From assembly GCA_032718475.1 (NCBI GenBank), contig JAUCBJ010008004.1, forward strand, positions 1 through 62,580: a stretch of DNA of 62,580 nt, in the 5' to 3' direction. Shown here piece after piece: positions 1 through 8,497 of this stretch (position 1 is its first letter; each line of letters starts with the position of its first letter). Made by a program: the position numbers and the translations under genes. The stretch comes from Nemertoderma westbladi (taxonomy: Eukaryota > Xenacoelomorpha > Nemertodermatida > Nemertodermatidae). A model generated the notes under the pieces. The model was not told where the DNA came from. It worked only from the letters and a program-made list of their open reading frames with translations, and made no database searches.

Positions 1-1348
1 CTGTAGTAGGGAACTTATCACCTCTTGTAGAATCACCACTGTCATTGCCTTCAAGAAGGCACAGCTTCTGGATGGGGCGTTGGTAGTGGCCCGCTTTCGT
101 TCGTATCGTCACAGTCCTCGCAAGTCCGTCTTTGCTTGGGTGTATGGTCACGACCCGCGCCACAGGCCAGTGAACGCGGTCTTTGATATCTTCTCTAACT
201 AGTACCATGTCGCCAACTGCGACGTTCCGGTAGGTGTTGTTCCATTTCCTCCTGGTCCGGAGGGTTATGAGATATTCCTGGGCCCAAATCCTCCACCAAT
301 GCGCTGCCAACGCTTGGGCCCTTTTCCCGTTTGTATGTTTCGCGATCTCGTTGGGATCTGGGAACATGGTTTCCGGGAGGAGTTGTGTTTTGGGTCTCCC
401 CAGTAGGTGGTTAGGAGTGAGGGACTCAACTGAGGCGTTCGCCATCCGGGTATTACGGCAGATTAGTCCGTGCCCTCCAATTAATGGTGTCAATGTTATC
501 AACATCATTATTATCATCAATAACCTTATTATCCACCAAAGCATGGGTACGCGCCAATGTCCGTCTTTAAACGTGGCCTGGTCGAGAACGTCCATACAAT
601 ATTGGTCCTCTTCGGATGGGTTTTCGTCCTTTTCCGCGAACTCCTGGGTCTCCAAATTAAAATATTTCGTCATCTCTCGTTGGGTTTTCTCTGTTTCCAG
701 AAACAAATCCTCGTCAAGATCCGAAACTGAGCAATAACCCACAGAGGTTACATTCTCTTTAATCTGACATTTAGGAAGGTAGGTATAGGTGTCCGTAGTT
801 TCCTCCTTAATGCCGCAGAGTGTCCATCCCATTATTGTTCGTTCAGCATAAAATCCGTCATCCTGGTTTATAGATCGGGCGATATCTCCGGTGGGGATGT
901 GTAGTTCCGGTGTATCAAGTCCGATCAGTAGGGTGATATGGTTTACGTCCAACTGCGGACACCTCAGGTCTACATCGTCCCGGTCCAATTGTATGAGGGG
1001 GGCGTACTCGGCTGATTGTCGGAACCGCACCCGGAGATCTGTGTGTACCAAGGCGTTCTTTATAGTTAACTTAGCCGTTTCGTAGCCCTTCATCACTCCT
1101 TCCATCTGGAGTTGCACCTCCCCGGACTCTACCTCTCTGTTATCGGTGATGGTTTGTATGGGCCGTTTACAAGGCTCGTATTCTAGTCCGAGTTGCTCGA
1201 GAAAATCCCGGTCGATGATGGTTCCGTCGGACCCGTTATCGAGGAACGCGAGTGTCGTCAAAGATTTACAGAGATTTACATTCCTACACCAGGGGGAAAA
1301 ACGCCGATGCTGGAGACGTGACTTAACAGACCACCGAGCCCCGGCCAG
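1..1348 (-). CDS. Internally deleted BEL/Pao Pol: aspartic protease joined in frame to DUF5641
   Basis: Read on the minus strand, this stretch is open for 449 codons from just after a TGA (1349-1351) to the window edge, so the C-terminus is cut off. Near 1200-1260 there is a retropepsin-type active-site segment (LAFLDNGSDGT), followed by the GWTLCG block typical of the BEL/Pao protease region (about 800-830). The frame then enters the first residues of the RT region (FKDGHWRVPMLW, about 535-575). It passes directly, through a short low-complexity ATA/ATG-rich junction (about 485-535), into the integrase tail and DUF5641 (SLTPNHLLGRP, WRIWAQEYL, VGDMVLVRED, KLCLL). RT, RNase H and integrase core are absent, yet the frame is kept. 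Gag is not visible upstream. The family assignment rests on motif order. Whether the product is made is unknown. It is probably a non-autonomous deletion derivative. Confidence 0.8.
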   Translation of the reverse strand, partial: MAGARWSVKSRLQHRRFSPWCRNVNLCKSLTTLAFLDNGSDGTIIDRDFLEQLGLEYEPCKRPIQTITDNREVESGEVQLQMEGVMKGYETAKLTIKNALVHTDLRVRFRQSAEYAPLIQLDRDDVDLRCPQLDVNHITLLIGLDTPELHIPTGDIARSINQDDGFYAERTIMGWTLCGIKEETTDTYTYLPKCQIKENVTSVGYCSVSDLDEDLFLETEKTQREMTKYFNLETQEFAEKDENPSEEDQYCMDVLDQATFKDGHWRVPMLWWIIRLLMIIMMLITLTPLIGGHGLICRNTRMANASVESLTPNHLLGRPKTQLLPETMFPDPNEIAKHTNGKRAQALAAHWWRIWAQEYLITLRTRRKWNNTYRNVAVGDMVLVREDIKDRVHWPVARVVTIHPSKDGLARTVTIRTKAGHYQRPIQKLCLLEGNDSGDSTRGDKFPTT

Positions 1349-1662
1349 TCACCGGATATTGATTGTGGGGAGGGAATATTTCTAAGATGCAAGTTTGCGG
1401 TTGAGAAAAGCTGCATTAGTTGGATATACTCTTTAATGTAACTTCCTATAGTTGAAAACCTGTTGAAACCTGATTAAGAATAATTTTGGGCTTCCCCAAA
1501 TCAATATACACCAAATATTCACAATAAGTATACACGATAATATAAATCCCTACGGTATATTATTTAATAACCCGCTGTTCGCTCAGAATTTTAGCCTACC
1601 TAATGTTCCCCAGATTTTCCCTCAGTCCCAGTCTTAGTGCCGTAGTGTCGGTGTCGGTCGAC
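1349..1662. other. Intervening AT-rich DNA
   Basis: This lies upstream of the minus-strand Pol frame. A TGA at 1349-1351 closes the frame. I see no gag, LTR end or other feature here. Confidence 0.4.
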
Positions 1663-2562
1663 CCTGTCGCGTGTCCATTCCACCCCTCACGAGCCCCGAA
1701 GGGAACGATCATCGAGAACCAGCACGGCTTGGCTAAGGGTCGGTCCAGTCGGTAGACTCTGTCGCGTATCCGTACCACCCCTCTCGAACCCCGAAGGGTT
1801 CGGTCATCGAGAACCAGTACGGCTTGGCTAGGAGTCTGTCGTGTCGGTGGACCCGTTCGCGTGTCCGTTCCACCCCTCACGAACCCGGAAGGGTTCGATC
1901 ATCGAGAACCAGAACGGCTTGGCTAGGGGTCCGTCAGTTCATCACAGAAACCCAACCACCTAGGCTTTCCGAGTCCTTTTCAGGCTCGTAGTTGCTTCGG
2001 CAGCCGAGAAACTGCTCCGAACAGTCGGTAGGCCAGTAGAGTCTAGTCGGGTCTAGTCCTTTGTCTTTCGACCCCATCGCGTGTCCGTTCCACCCCTCAC
2101 GAACCCCGAAGGGAACGATCATCGAGAACCAGAACGGCTTGGCTAAGGGGTCTGTCGTCGGTTCCCGTCGCAAATCACAGTCAAGCAGTCAGCGTTCCGA
2201 GTCCTTTTCAGGCTCGTAGTAGCCGCAGTTGACCCGAGACCGCTAAGGGCAGTCCTTGTCAAACCAGTCCTGTGGCCAGCCCTTTCGCATGTCCGTCCCA
2301 CCCCTCACGAACCCCGAAGGGATCGGTCATCGAGAACCAGTACGGCTTAGGTCAGGGGGCAGTCTTAAGTTGGCCACCTGTTCGCGTGTCCGCTCCACCC
2401 CTCACGAACCCCGGGGTTCGATCATTGAGACCCAGAACGGCTTGGCTACTAAGGGGCCGTCGGTGCCCGTCGCAAATCCCTGACACAAGCAGTCAGCGTT
2501 CCGAGTCCTTTTCAGGCTCGTAGTAGCTGCCGTTGGCCAGGGACCGCTAAGGGCAGTCCTTG
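1663..2562. repeat. Complex repeat family with six ~68-bp core units between two divergent retroelements
   Basis: Six related cores start near 1668, 1763, 1858, 2078, 2286 and 2383. Each runs from CGCGTGTCCGTTCCACCCCT to about CAGAACGGCTTGGCTA. Most cores contain a short hairpin (CGAACCC, a loop, GGGTTCG). Cores 1-3 are exactly 95 bp apart. The later cores are separated by a second repeated block, GAGTCCTTTTCAGGCTCGTA, found near 1971, 2199 and 2504. The array sits between a minus-strand and a plus-strand BEL/Pao Pol, so it could be a leader or LTR of one of them. No ORF here is convincing: the short frames on both strands are read through the repeats. Confidence 0.75.
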
Positions 2563-2802
2563 TCCTTTAGGCCTGGCACATTACCAAATCCACCCCTACA
2601 GGCAGCAGGAAGTTGGCCAGGGCCTAATAGTACTCAGGCTAACCTGAATACTGCTTGCATTTTCCATCCCCCCTGGCCCTTATAACTATGAAATTATTCC
2701 CGTACCCTGTAAGTTGCCCCAAAGTTCGCCCATAAATCGCCCCCAGTTTATTGAATGTGCCCAAAACCCATGGTCCCGCACCCAGTAGTAATATCGGAAT
2801 AA

Positions 2803-3177
2803 TCAATTTTAATAAAATACAAAAATATTCAACTCGCGTTATGGAAAGTTGAAATACCGCGAACAGATGTACAAAGTACATGTAGTTTACTAACTACAAC
2901 TTCGATTTATTCCTTTTCACCTGACATAGACTATACTACACTATGTTCGACAAAACACGACAACGTGACGAGTACGACGTGTGTAGCAAATATGATAAGT
3001 CACAAAGAGCAGCCAATCCACACGGTTAGTATAGAGCGTGAGAAGAATACGAGTCAGACAGAGGTTCCATCGACGACAGATGATAACGCCGGAAGGCTTG
3101 CGAGTCTATCTACACCAATAACTTTAACGATGCCCGTCGATATCGATGATGACGCGTTAAGGAACCATCAAGTGTAA
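2803..3177 (+). pseudogene. N-terminal extension of plus-strand BEL/Pao Pol, ended by an in-frame TAA
   Basis: This stretch is open from a stop at 2800-2802 to TAA at 3175-3177 and is in the same frame as the RT-bearing ORF that follows. Immediately after the TAA the frame continues with a helical, charged segment leading into RT, so the two were probably one ORF separated by a nonsense mutation. The segment encodes GRLASLS (3091-3111), which recurs between RNase H and integrase. No protease active site is visible, so the protease and Gag of this element are missing or lie elsewhere. Confidence 0.6.
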
Positions 3178-3264
3178 CAAGCTGCATTAGACAAAAGGTT
3201 AACAGAGAAAACTATCAGATGGTTAGAACAAGATACAGCAGAACCTGGTAGTTACGAACCGTGT

Positions 3265-6200
3265 ATGTCGGAACAAGAGAAACAATCTTTGAAGATCGTG
3301 GAAGATACTATCCGCCAGACGAAAGACGGACATTATGAGGTAGGGATGTTATGGCGTAACCAGAGTCCTAAACTCATAAATAACTATCCGCTAGCCTTAA
3401 GACGTTTACACTCAATACGACAACGTCTATTAAAGGACGAGAAAGCCCATCTGCAGTACAATACTCAGATGGAGACGTATTTGACAAAAGGGTACGCTAT
3501 CAGGATGACAAACCCAGAGATTGTGACAGACCAGACATACTATTTGCCACATCACTATGTGAGACACCCCGACAAACCTGATAAAGTACGCGTAGTTAAC
3601 GACTGCGCGGCCCTGTTTGAAGGAATGTCTCTCAACAGTGAGTTGATGGATGGACCAAACATGAATAATTATCTCATGGGGGTGATTATGCGCTTCCGTC
3701 AGCGCCAAGTAGCATTTACTTGTGACGTAGAAGCGATGTTTCACCAAGTGCGAGCGTTAGAGCGAGACAGAGACAGTTTGAGGTTCCTCTGGTACCCGGA
3801 AGGAGACTTAAGTCTACCACCGGCGACTTACCAAATGCAAGTTCGCGTTTTCGGTGCCAGGGACAGCCCAAACTGCACTATGTACGCCCTAAAACAGACC
3901 GCTAGGGATCAGAAACATATATATGACCCAGAGATAATCGACATCGTAGAACGAGACTTTTACGTAGACGATGGGTTACGGAGTTGTGACACAGTAGAAC
4001 GTGCTATCACAGTAGCACATCAATTACGGGACTGTTTAGCAGGCGGAGGTTTTAACCTCACTAAGTTTGCCTCAAACAGCACTGAATTGGTAAATTCATT
4101 CGAAACGACTGAACGTGGGGGTGGTGATATTGACTTAGAGTTCGAACCACTGCCAACGACCAAGGTGTTGGGACTATTTTGGGACCCGAACACAGACAAC
4201 TTTCGAGTGAAAGTAAAACTGGACGCTGAAGGAGATTCTCTGACAAAGAGGTCTTGCTTGTCGAAACTAAGTAGACTGTTCGATCCATTAGGTTTCATCA
4301 GCCCAATAATACTGCAAGCACGAATTTACATGCGCAGTATTTGGAAAGATGGACTGACATGGGACGAACCGTTCTCATCCGAACAAGTGGACTTATGGAA
4401 GACTTGGGAGGCGCAATTATCTTCGCTAGAGGATTATTCCATACCCTGGGTGTACTTTCCATTACAGACGACATTTCCTGACAACTTAGAATTACATTGT
4501 TTTTCAGACGCCAGTGACAACGGTTTTGGTGTGACAGCGTATTTGCGCAGACAAGTAGACTCAGACGAGTTTGATGTTTCGCTCATTACTTCTAAGGCTA
4601 AGACCATGCCTACTAAGTATATGACGACACCACGCGCTGAGCTACAAACCGCAACCCTGTCAACGACCATTGTAAACCTCATACAGACTGAACTACAGTC
4701 AAGTTTACAGATATTTTATTGGACTGACGCGACGTTGGTTTTATTTTACATAAACAACGATACACTTGAATTTAAGACATTCGTAGCTAACCGTCGTGCA
4801 GAAATTCTAGACCGTTCAATAAAGGAAGATTGGCGACATTGTCCCGGACCACAAAATCCAGCTGATATTGCGTCGCGAGGAATGATGCCTGAGGAATTCT
4901 GTAAACCGGAGAACAAAGAATTTTGGCAACACGGACCACAATTCTTGCAAAGATCAGTGCAACATTGGCCACCACTTTACGATAACAAGTCTAATACTAT
5001 TCCTAAGGACGCCGAAATTAAAAAACCCAAGAAAGGTAAAGCAAAGAAAAAGACAACGGCGAAACTTAAGAAGAAACCAAAGGCGAAATGGAAGAATATA
5101 ACTCACAAAGTTAGGGCAGGAAGACTTGCGAGCCTTTCTCAACCAGACGTATCGCCAGACGGTCAACCAGACACGTTACTAGACAGCCAACCAGACATTT
5201 TGCCAGACATATCACAAAATGTTCTAACAGACACTAGTAACATATTGACAAATAGTAAAGCCGCAGTTTCTCTATTGGAGCAGCCTTCTAATGACAAACA
5301 ACCAGACGCGTTACTAGACGGTCAACCAGACGTTTTGCCAGACATGTCACTAGATATTTCGCCGGATGTTCCGCGAAACATTTTACCAGACATGTCACAA
5401 AATGTTCTACCAGACACTAGTAACATATTGACAAATAGTAAAGCCGCAGTTTCCCTATTGGAGCGGCCTTGTATTGACAAACTACCAAACTTGACACCCT
5501 TGAACCATAAGTACAGTGAAACCTCATGTATTACAGATGTGGGTAGTGCCTACGCAAATGTAAATACAGGTGTTACTTTACGCTCAAGAGACATACAAAC
5601 CTTACAACCTATGGTGAGATCTGGGATTAATATCGGCAGAAAAATAAGTTTACCGAAACCCAGTGATCCCATAGAGTTCAAACCACCATTAACGATCGAT
5701 TTACAAAGTACTGACAATCAAGGTAAGAAGACGAAGAAGGACAAATTACTCGTAGACCCGGACGGATCAACAGTCAACAAGGGAATACTTACCGGCGGAC
5801 TCGTGGGCCCATCTAGTAAATCAAAACCTTCCAAATTCTCCATTGACTTACCTGATGACGTCACAAATACTTACGTCGACCGTATTGTAAACCTAACAGA
5901 TTCTTGGACAAACGCTTGCCGAAAATTAGCGTGGATTGTACGTTTTGTACAATACGTTAAAGGCAAACGCGACTTTACACGTCGACTCACATTGACTGAG
6001 ATTGACAGGTGTGAAATTAAATTAATTCGCCATTACCAACTGCGATATTTCGCACACGAATTCACATCTATAAGTCAAGGTCAACCAATCAAGTCGTCAC
6101 CAATACTGAGTTGGAGTCCGATAATTTATAATGGCTTAATTTGTCATAAATCTCGGCTTCAAAACATTGACTTTAATACTGATTTTAGGTACCCGATAAT

Positions 6201-7050
6201 AATACCGCAGCATCACGAATTACAACGTGCAATGATACTGGACGCACACTTACATCTTAAACACGCTGGAAGACACCACTGTCTTTCATACTTACGTACA
6301 AGATTTGTATTAATTAGACCCAGTAGAGCGTTAAGTTCAGTGACGCGTATGTGTATTATTTGTAAAAAGGTACATTCTAGAATAAGTACCCAAGAAATGA
6401 GTGAACTTCCACAAGCACGACTTCAAGCATTCAGACCACCTTTCACAGAGACTGGAATTGACTGCTTTGGTCCCATACATACGAAACGTGGACGTATACT
6501 AGTAAAACGCTGGGGACTGATTTTCACATGCATGTCCAGTAGGGCAGTTCATATTGAACGTGTGATGGATCTTTCCACCAACGCTTTTATACTAGCATTG
6601 CGGCGATTTATCGCTAGACGCGGACTAGTAAAATGCTTGTACTCAGACCAAGGTACAAACTTCGTTGGTGCTCGAAATGAAATTGCTAGAGCCTTTAAGA
6701 AATTAGATCATGATCAAATCTCAAACGAACTACATCCTTACAAGATTGTTTGGAAGTTTAATCCTCCAGATAGTCCATGGAGAGGCGGAGTCTGGGAGAG
6801 ATTGATTAGATCTATAAAAACAGCCATGGCAAAAGTAATTCCAGTAAACCACATCTTGACAGACGACCAACTGACCACATTGTTTGTTGAAATCGAGGCA
6901 ATACTAAATACTAGACCAATAGTATTAGTACCCGATGACAAACAATCCCAATTTGCTTTAACACCTGCACACCTGCTGATGCAGGCACCGACAACATTGA
7001 CGCCTATTTCTTTTCCAATGGAAGGCGATAGCTACGGTAGAAAAGCGTGA
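3265..7050 (+). CDS. pol: BEL/Pao retrotransposon Pol: RT, RNase H, integrase (C-terminus interrupted)
   Basis: A 1,261-residue frame copying and integrating a BEL/Pao LTR retrotransposon. The RT starts with KDGHYEVGMLW. Its catalytic aspartates are D154 (FTCDVEAMF) and D235/D236 (FYVDDG). The Pao-type block KRSCLSKLSRLFDPLGFISP follows at about 330. RNase H begins at FSDAS (D415). An H2C2 zinc-binding domain (about 994-1033, ending CIIC) precedes an integrase core with D1066, D1128 (YSDQGTNF) and E1178 (VWERL). Between RNase H and integrase is an unusual linker of about 250 residues: lysine-rich, then GRLASLS (619-625), then a duplicated QPD/LPD-rich block. The stop at 7048-7050 is created by insertion of a palindromic element in DUF5641. 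An in-frame TAA at 3175-3177 cuts off the N-terminal side. ATG at 3265 is only the first Met after it, so the real start is unknown. The copy looks recently inactivated. Confidence 0.92.
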   Translation: MSEQEKQSLKIVEDTIRQTKDGHYEVGMLWRNQSPKLINNYPLALRRLHSIRQRLLKDEKAHLQYNTQMETYLTKGYAIRMTNPEIVTDQTYYLPHHYVRHPDKPDKVRVVNDCAALFEGMSLNSELMDGPNMNNYLMGVIMRFRQRQVAFTCDVEAMFHQVRALERDRDSLRFLWYPEGDLSLPPATYQMQVRVFGARDSPNCTMYALKQTARDQKHIYDPEIIDIVERDFYVDDGLRSCDTVERAITVAHQLRDCLAGGGFNLTKFASNSTELVNSFETTERGGGDIDLEFEPLPTTKVLGLFWDPNTDNFRVKVKLDAEGDSLTKRSCLSKLSRLFDPLGFISPIILQARIYMRSIWKDGLTWDEPFSSEQVDLWKTWEAQLSSLEDYSIPWVYFPLQTTFPDNLELHCFSDASDNGFGVTAYLRRQVDSDEFDVSLITSKAKTMPTKYMTTPRAELQTATLSTTIVNLIQTELQSSLQIFYWTDATLVLFYINNDTLEFKTFVANRRAEILDRSIKEDWRHCPGPQNPADIASRGMMPEEFCKPENKEFWQHGPQFLQRSVQHWPPLYDNKSNTIPKDAEIKKPKKGKAKKKTTAKLKKKPKAKWKNITHKVRAGRLASLSQPDVSPDGQPDTLLDSQPDILPDISQNVLTDTSNILTNSKAAVSLLEQPSNDKQPDALLDGQPDVLPDMSLDISPDVPRNILPDMSQNVLPDTSNILTNSKAAVSLLERPCIDKLPNLTPLNHKYSETSCITDVGSAYANVNTGVTLRSRDIQTLQPMVRSGINIGRKISLPKPSDPIEFKPPLTIDLQSTDNQGKKTKKDKLLVDPDGSTVNKGILTGGLVGPSSKSKPSKFSIDLPDDVTNTYVDRIVNLTDSWTNACRKLAWIVRFVQYVKGKRDFTRRLTLTEIDRCEIKLIRHYQLRYFAHEFTSISQGQPIKSSPILSWSPIIYNGLICHKSRLQNIDFNTDFRYPIIIPQHHELQRAMILDAHLHLKHAGRHHCLSYLRTRFVLIRPSRALSSVTRMCIICKKVHSRISTQEMSELPQARLQAFRPPFTETGIDCFGPIHTKRGRILVKRWGLIFTCMSSRAVHIERVMDLSTNAFILALRRFIARRGLVKCLYSDQGTNFVGARNEIARAFKKLDHDQISNELHPYKIVWKFNPPDSPWRGGVWERLIRSIKTAMAKVIPVNHILTDDQLTTLFVEIEAILNTRPIVLVPDDKQSQFALTPAHLLMQAPTTLTPISFPMEGDSYGRKA
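5148..5513 (+). repeat. 183-bp tandem duplication inside pol linker
   Basis: The block containing AACATATTGACAAATAGTAA occurs at about 5239 and again 183 bp (61 codons) later. Each copy encodes QPD/LPD-type motifs followed by SNILTNSKAAVSLLE. The duplication is in frame and lies between RNase H and integrase, just after the GRLASLS motif. Confidence 0.8.
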
Positions 7051-7277
7051 GTAGTAATGGTTTACCCTATTTCGGCGACAGTTTAGTCCAACTTCACACC
7101 TTGGGTGTTAAGTAGGTCATTAATTAATTAATCAATTAATTAATTGGTTGATTAAACAATTAATTAATTGTTTAATCAACCAATTAATTAATTGATTAAT
7201 TAATTAATGACCTACTTAACACCCAAGGTGTGAAGTTGGACTAAACTGTCGCCGAAATAGGGTAAACCATTACTACT
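7050..7277. mobile_element. 228-bp perfect palindrome (foldback MITE) inserted in pol, 6-bp target duplication
   Basis: The two 114-bp arms are exact reverse complements with no loop (centre between 7163 and 7164). The ends read AGTAGTAATGG...CCATTACTACT. AGCGTG flanks both sides (7044-7049 and 7278-7283), as expected of a target-site duplication. The central part is rich in TTAATTAATT. The host pol frame stops at the left edge and resumes in the same sense directly after the right edge, which shows that this is an insertion. There is no coding capacity. I cannot assign a superfamily: a 6-bp duplication with these ends is not diagnostic. Confidence 0.92.
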
Positions 7278-7281
7278 AGCG

Positions 7282-7617
7282 TGGAAAATCACGCAACTAC
7301 TGGCTAACAAATTCTGGGAAATATGGCAAAACCATTATTTGCCCTCTATTTCTGCCAGAACAACCTGGTACAACAATACTCGCGCTTTAAGAGCGGGAGA
7401 TCACGTGCTGTTAGCGGAAGTGAATCTAAAAAGACGCTTCTGAATAACAGGTGTAATTTTAGACACACATCCATCTATGGATGGAGTGACAAGAACTGTG
7501 ACTGTACGGACAATTGACGGTCGTACAGTAGACAGACTGACACAACGTCTCGTACTTCTTGAAGAGACGCGAAACAAGCCTGGAGATTATAAGTCTCCAA
7601 CAAATGTTAGTAAATAG
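7282..7617 (+). pseudogene. C-terminal DUF5641 segment of BEL/Pao Pol, separated by the palindrome
   Basis: This 112-codon open segment ends at TAG (7615-7617) and carries the DUF5641 signature: an FWEIW..YLP block, GDHVLLAEVN and a terminal RLVLLEE. It is the part of Pol cut off by the 228-bp palindrome. The reading frame is continuous with the upstream ORF once the insertion and one target duplicate are disregarded. It has no start codon of its own and is presumably silent in this copy. Confidence 0.85.
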
Positions 7618-8170
7618 TAAGGAGTTTACAAATAGATTTCCACGTACCTGTACACCGTAGTAAGGACAGCGGTAGAATTCCATTGTCTTTATATGTGAAC
7701 ATTGAGGATAGTACCCTTATGTGTCACATAGGAGCGGGATTTGTAGGTATAAGAAATGGAATTCTACTTGGAACTCACAATATTGAGACATTTTCGAAAT
7801 TTTAGACAATCCATTTGGATTTGAAAAATTTTTAAAATTTTCTCCAGTGAATAGATTTCAGGGTACAGTCGGGTGGAACTTAAAAATTAGAGAAACAAGA
7901 AAAGGAAGACTCGCGAGCCTTTCTTAAATTTTAATTAAAATTTACACGGTCTTGTTTCAATAAGTTACGTCGAATAATAGACTTCCCTATATTCATTACT
8001 AACTCTTGATTGCTTATTTTCTGATAATAGTTTGGGATCAAAAAGTGAGTATTTTAGACTCACAGCCAGTTTAGCCCAAATTCGTTTTTATTTCGGCAAA
8101 AATTTTTAGATAAGACAGTGTGTCACTAAAGAAACCTTAGATCTTAGGCTATGGGTAGGAGGTTAGAGCG
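7618..8170 (+). other. Spacer between Pol and zinc-knuckle frame
   Basis: Short open stretches without a start codon occur at about 7623-7805 and 7786-7926, in two different frames. The second ends in GRLASLS and a stop. I recognise no domain. The region just before 7904 is purine-rich (AGAGAAACAAGAAAAGGAAG) and could be a polypurine tract. Confidence 0.4.
7904..7924 (+). repeat. GRLASLS motif copy 3 (end of a short frame)
   Basis: GGAAGACTCGCGAGCCTTTC followed by T. It can fold as GGAAG-CTCG paired with CGAG-CTTTC around a one-base mismatch. The triplets read GRLASLS and the next codon is TAA. Confidence 0.7.
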
Positions 8171-8497
8171 TTGTCGAGCCAAAATGGCAGACGAAAACTC
8201 TCACATCTCCTCACAACTAACAATAAACTCTGTTGTACTCCCTCTAGTAGCAATGATTATGTAACCATACTTCTAATAAGGGCGAAGGGGATACAAGGAG
8301 AGCCGAGATGGGGATATGATATCCAAGAGGAAGCAGCAGCGCCATTTGAACGATTTGGAGCTAAAGACTACACCATATTTGGAATAAAGGACTTATCAGA
8401 AAGTACAGCGAAACTCGCAAACACTAAATATGACACGACGGTATCGTGGAGGTTACGGACGAATCACGGCAGACGCGTGCGCCTATCGGTCACTTAG
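8171..8497 (+). pseudogene. Possible N-terminal part of the zinc-knuckle protein in another frame
   Basis: An open stretch of about 108 codons with no recognised domain. It overlaps the zinc-knuckle frame by about 50 bases in a different frame, so the two may have been one ORF before a frameshift. An ATG at 8184 in another frame is closed after 26 codons. Confidence is low because composition and length alone do not prove coding. Confidence 0.35.

Noticed and set aside
234-737. Plus-strand ORFs at 234-737, 891-1085 and 1146-1385
   Set aside because: They are antisense to the 449-codon minus-strand Pol frame, which has clear domain motifs.
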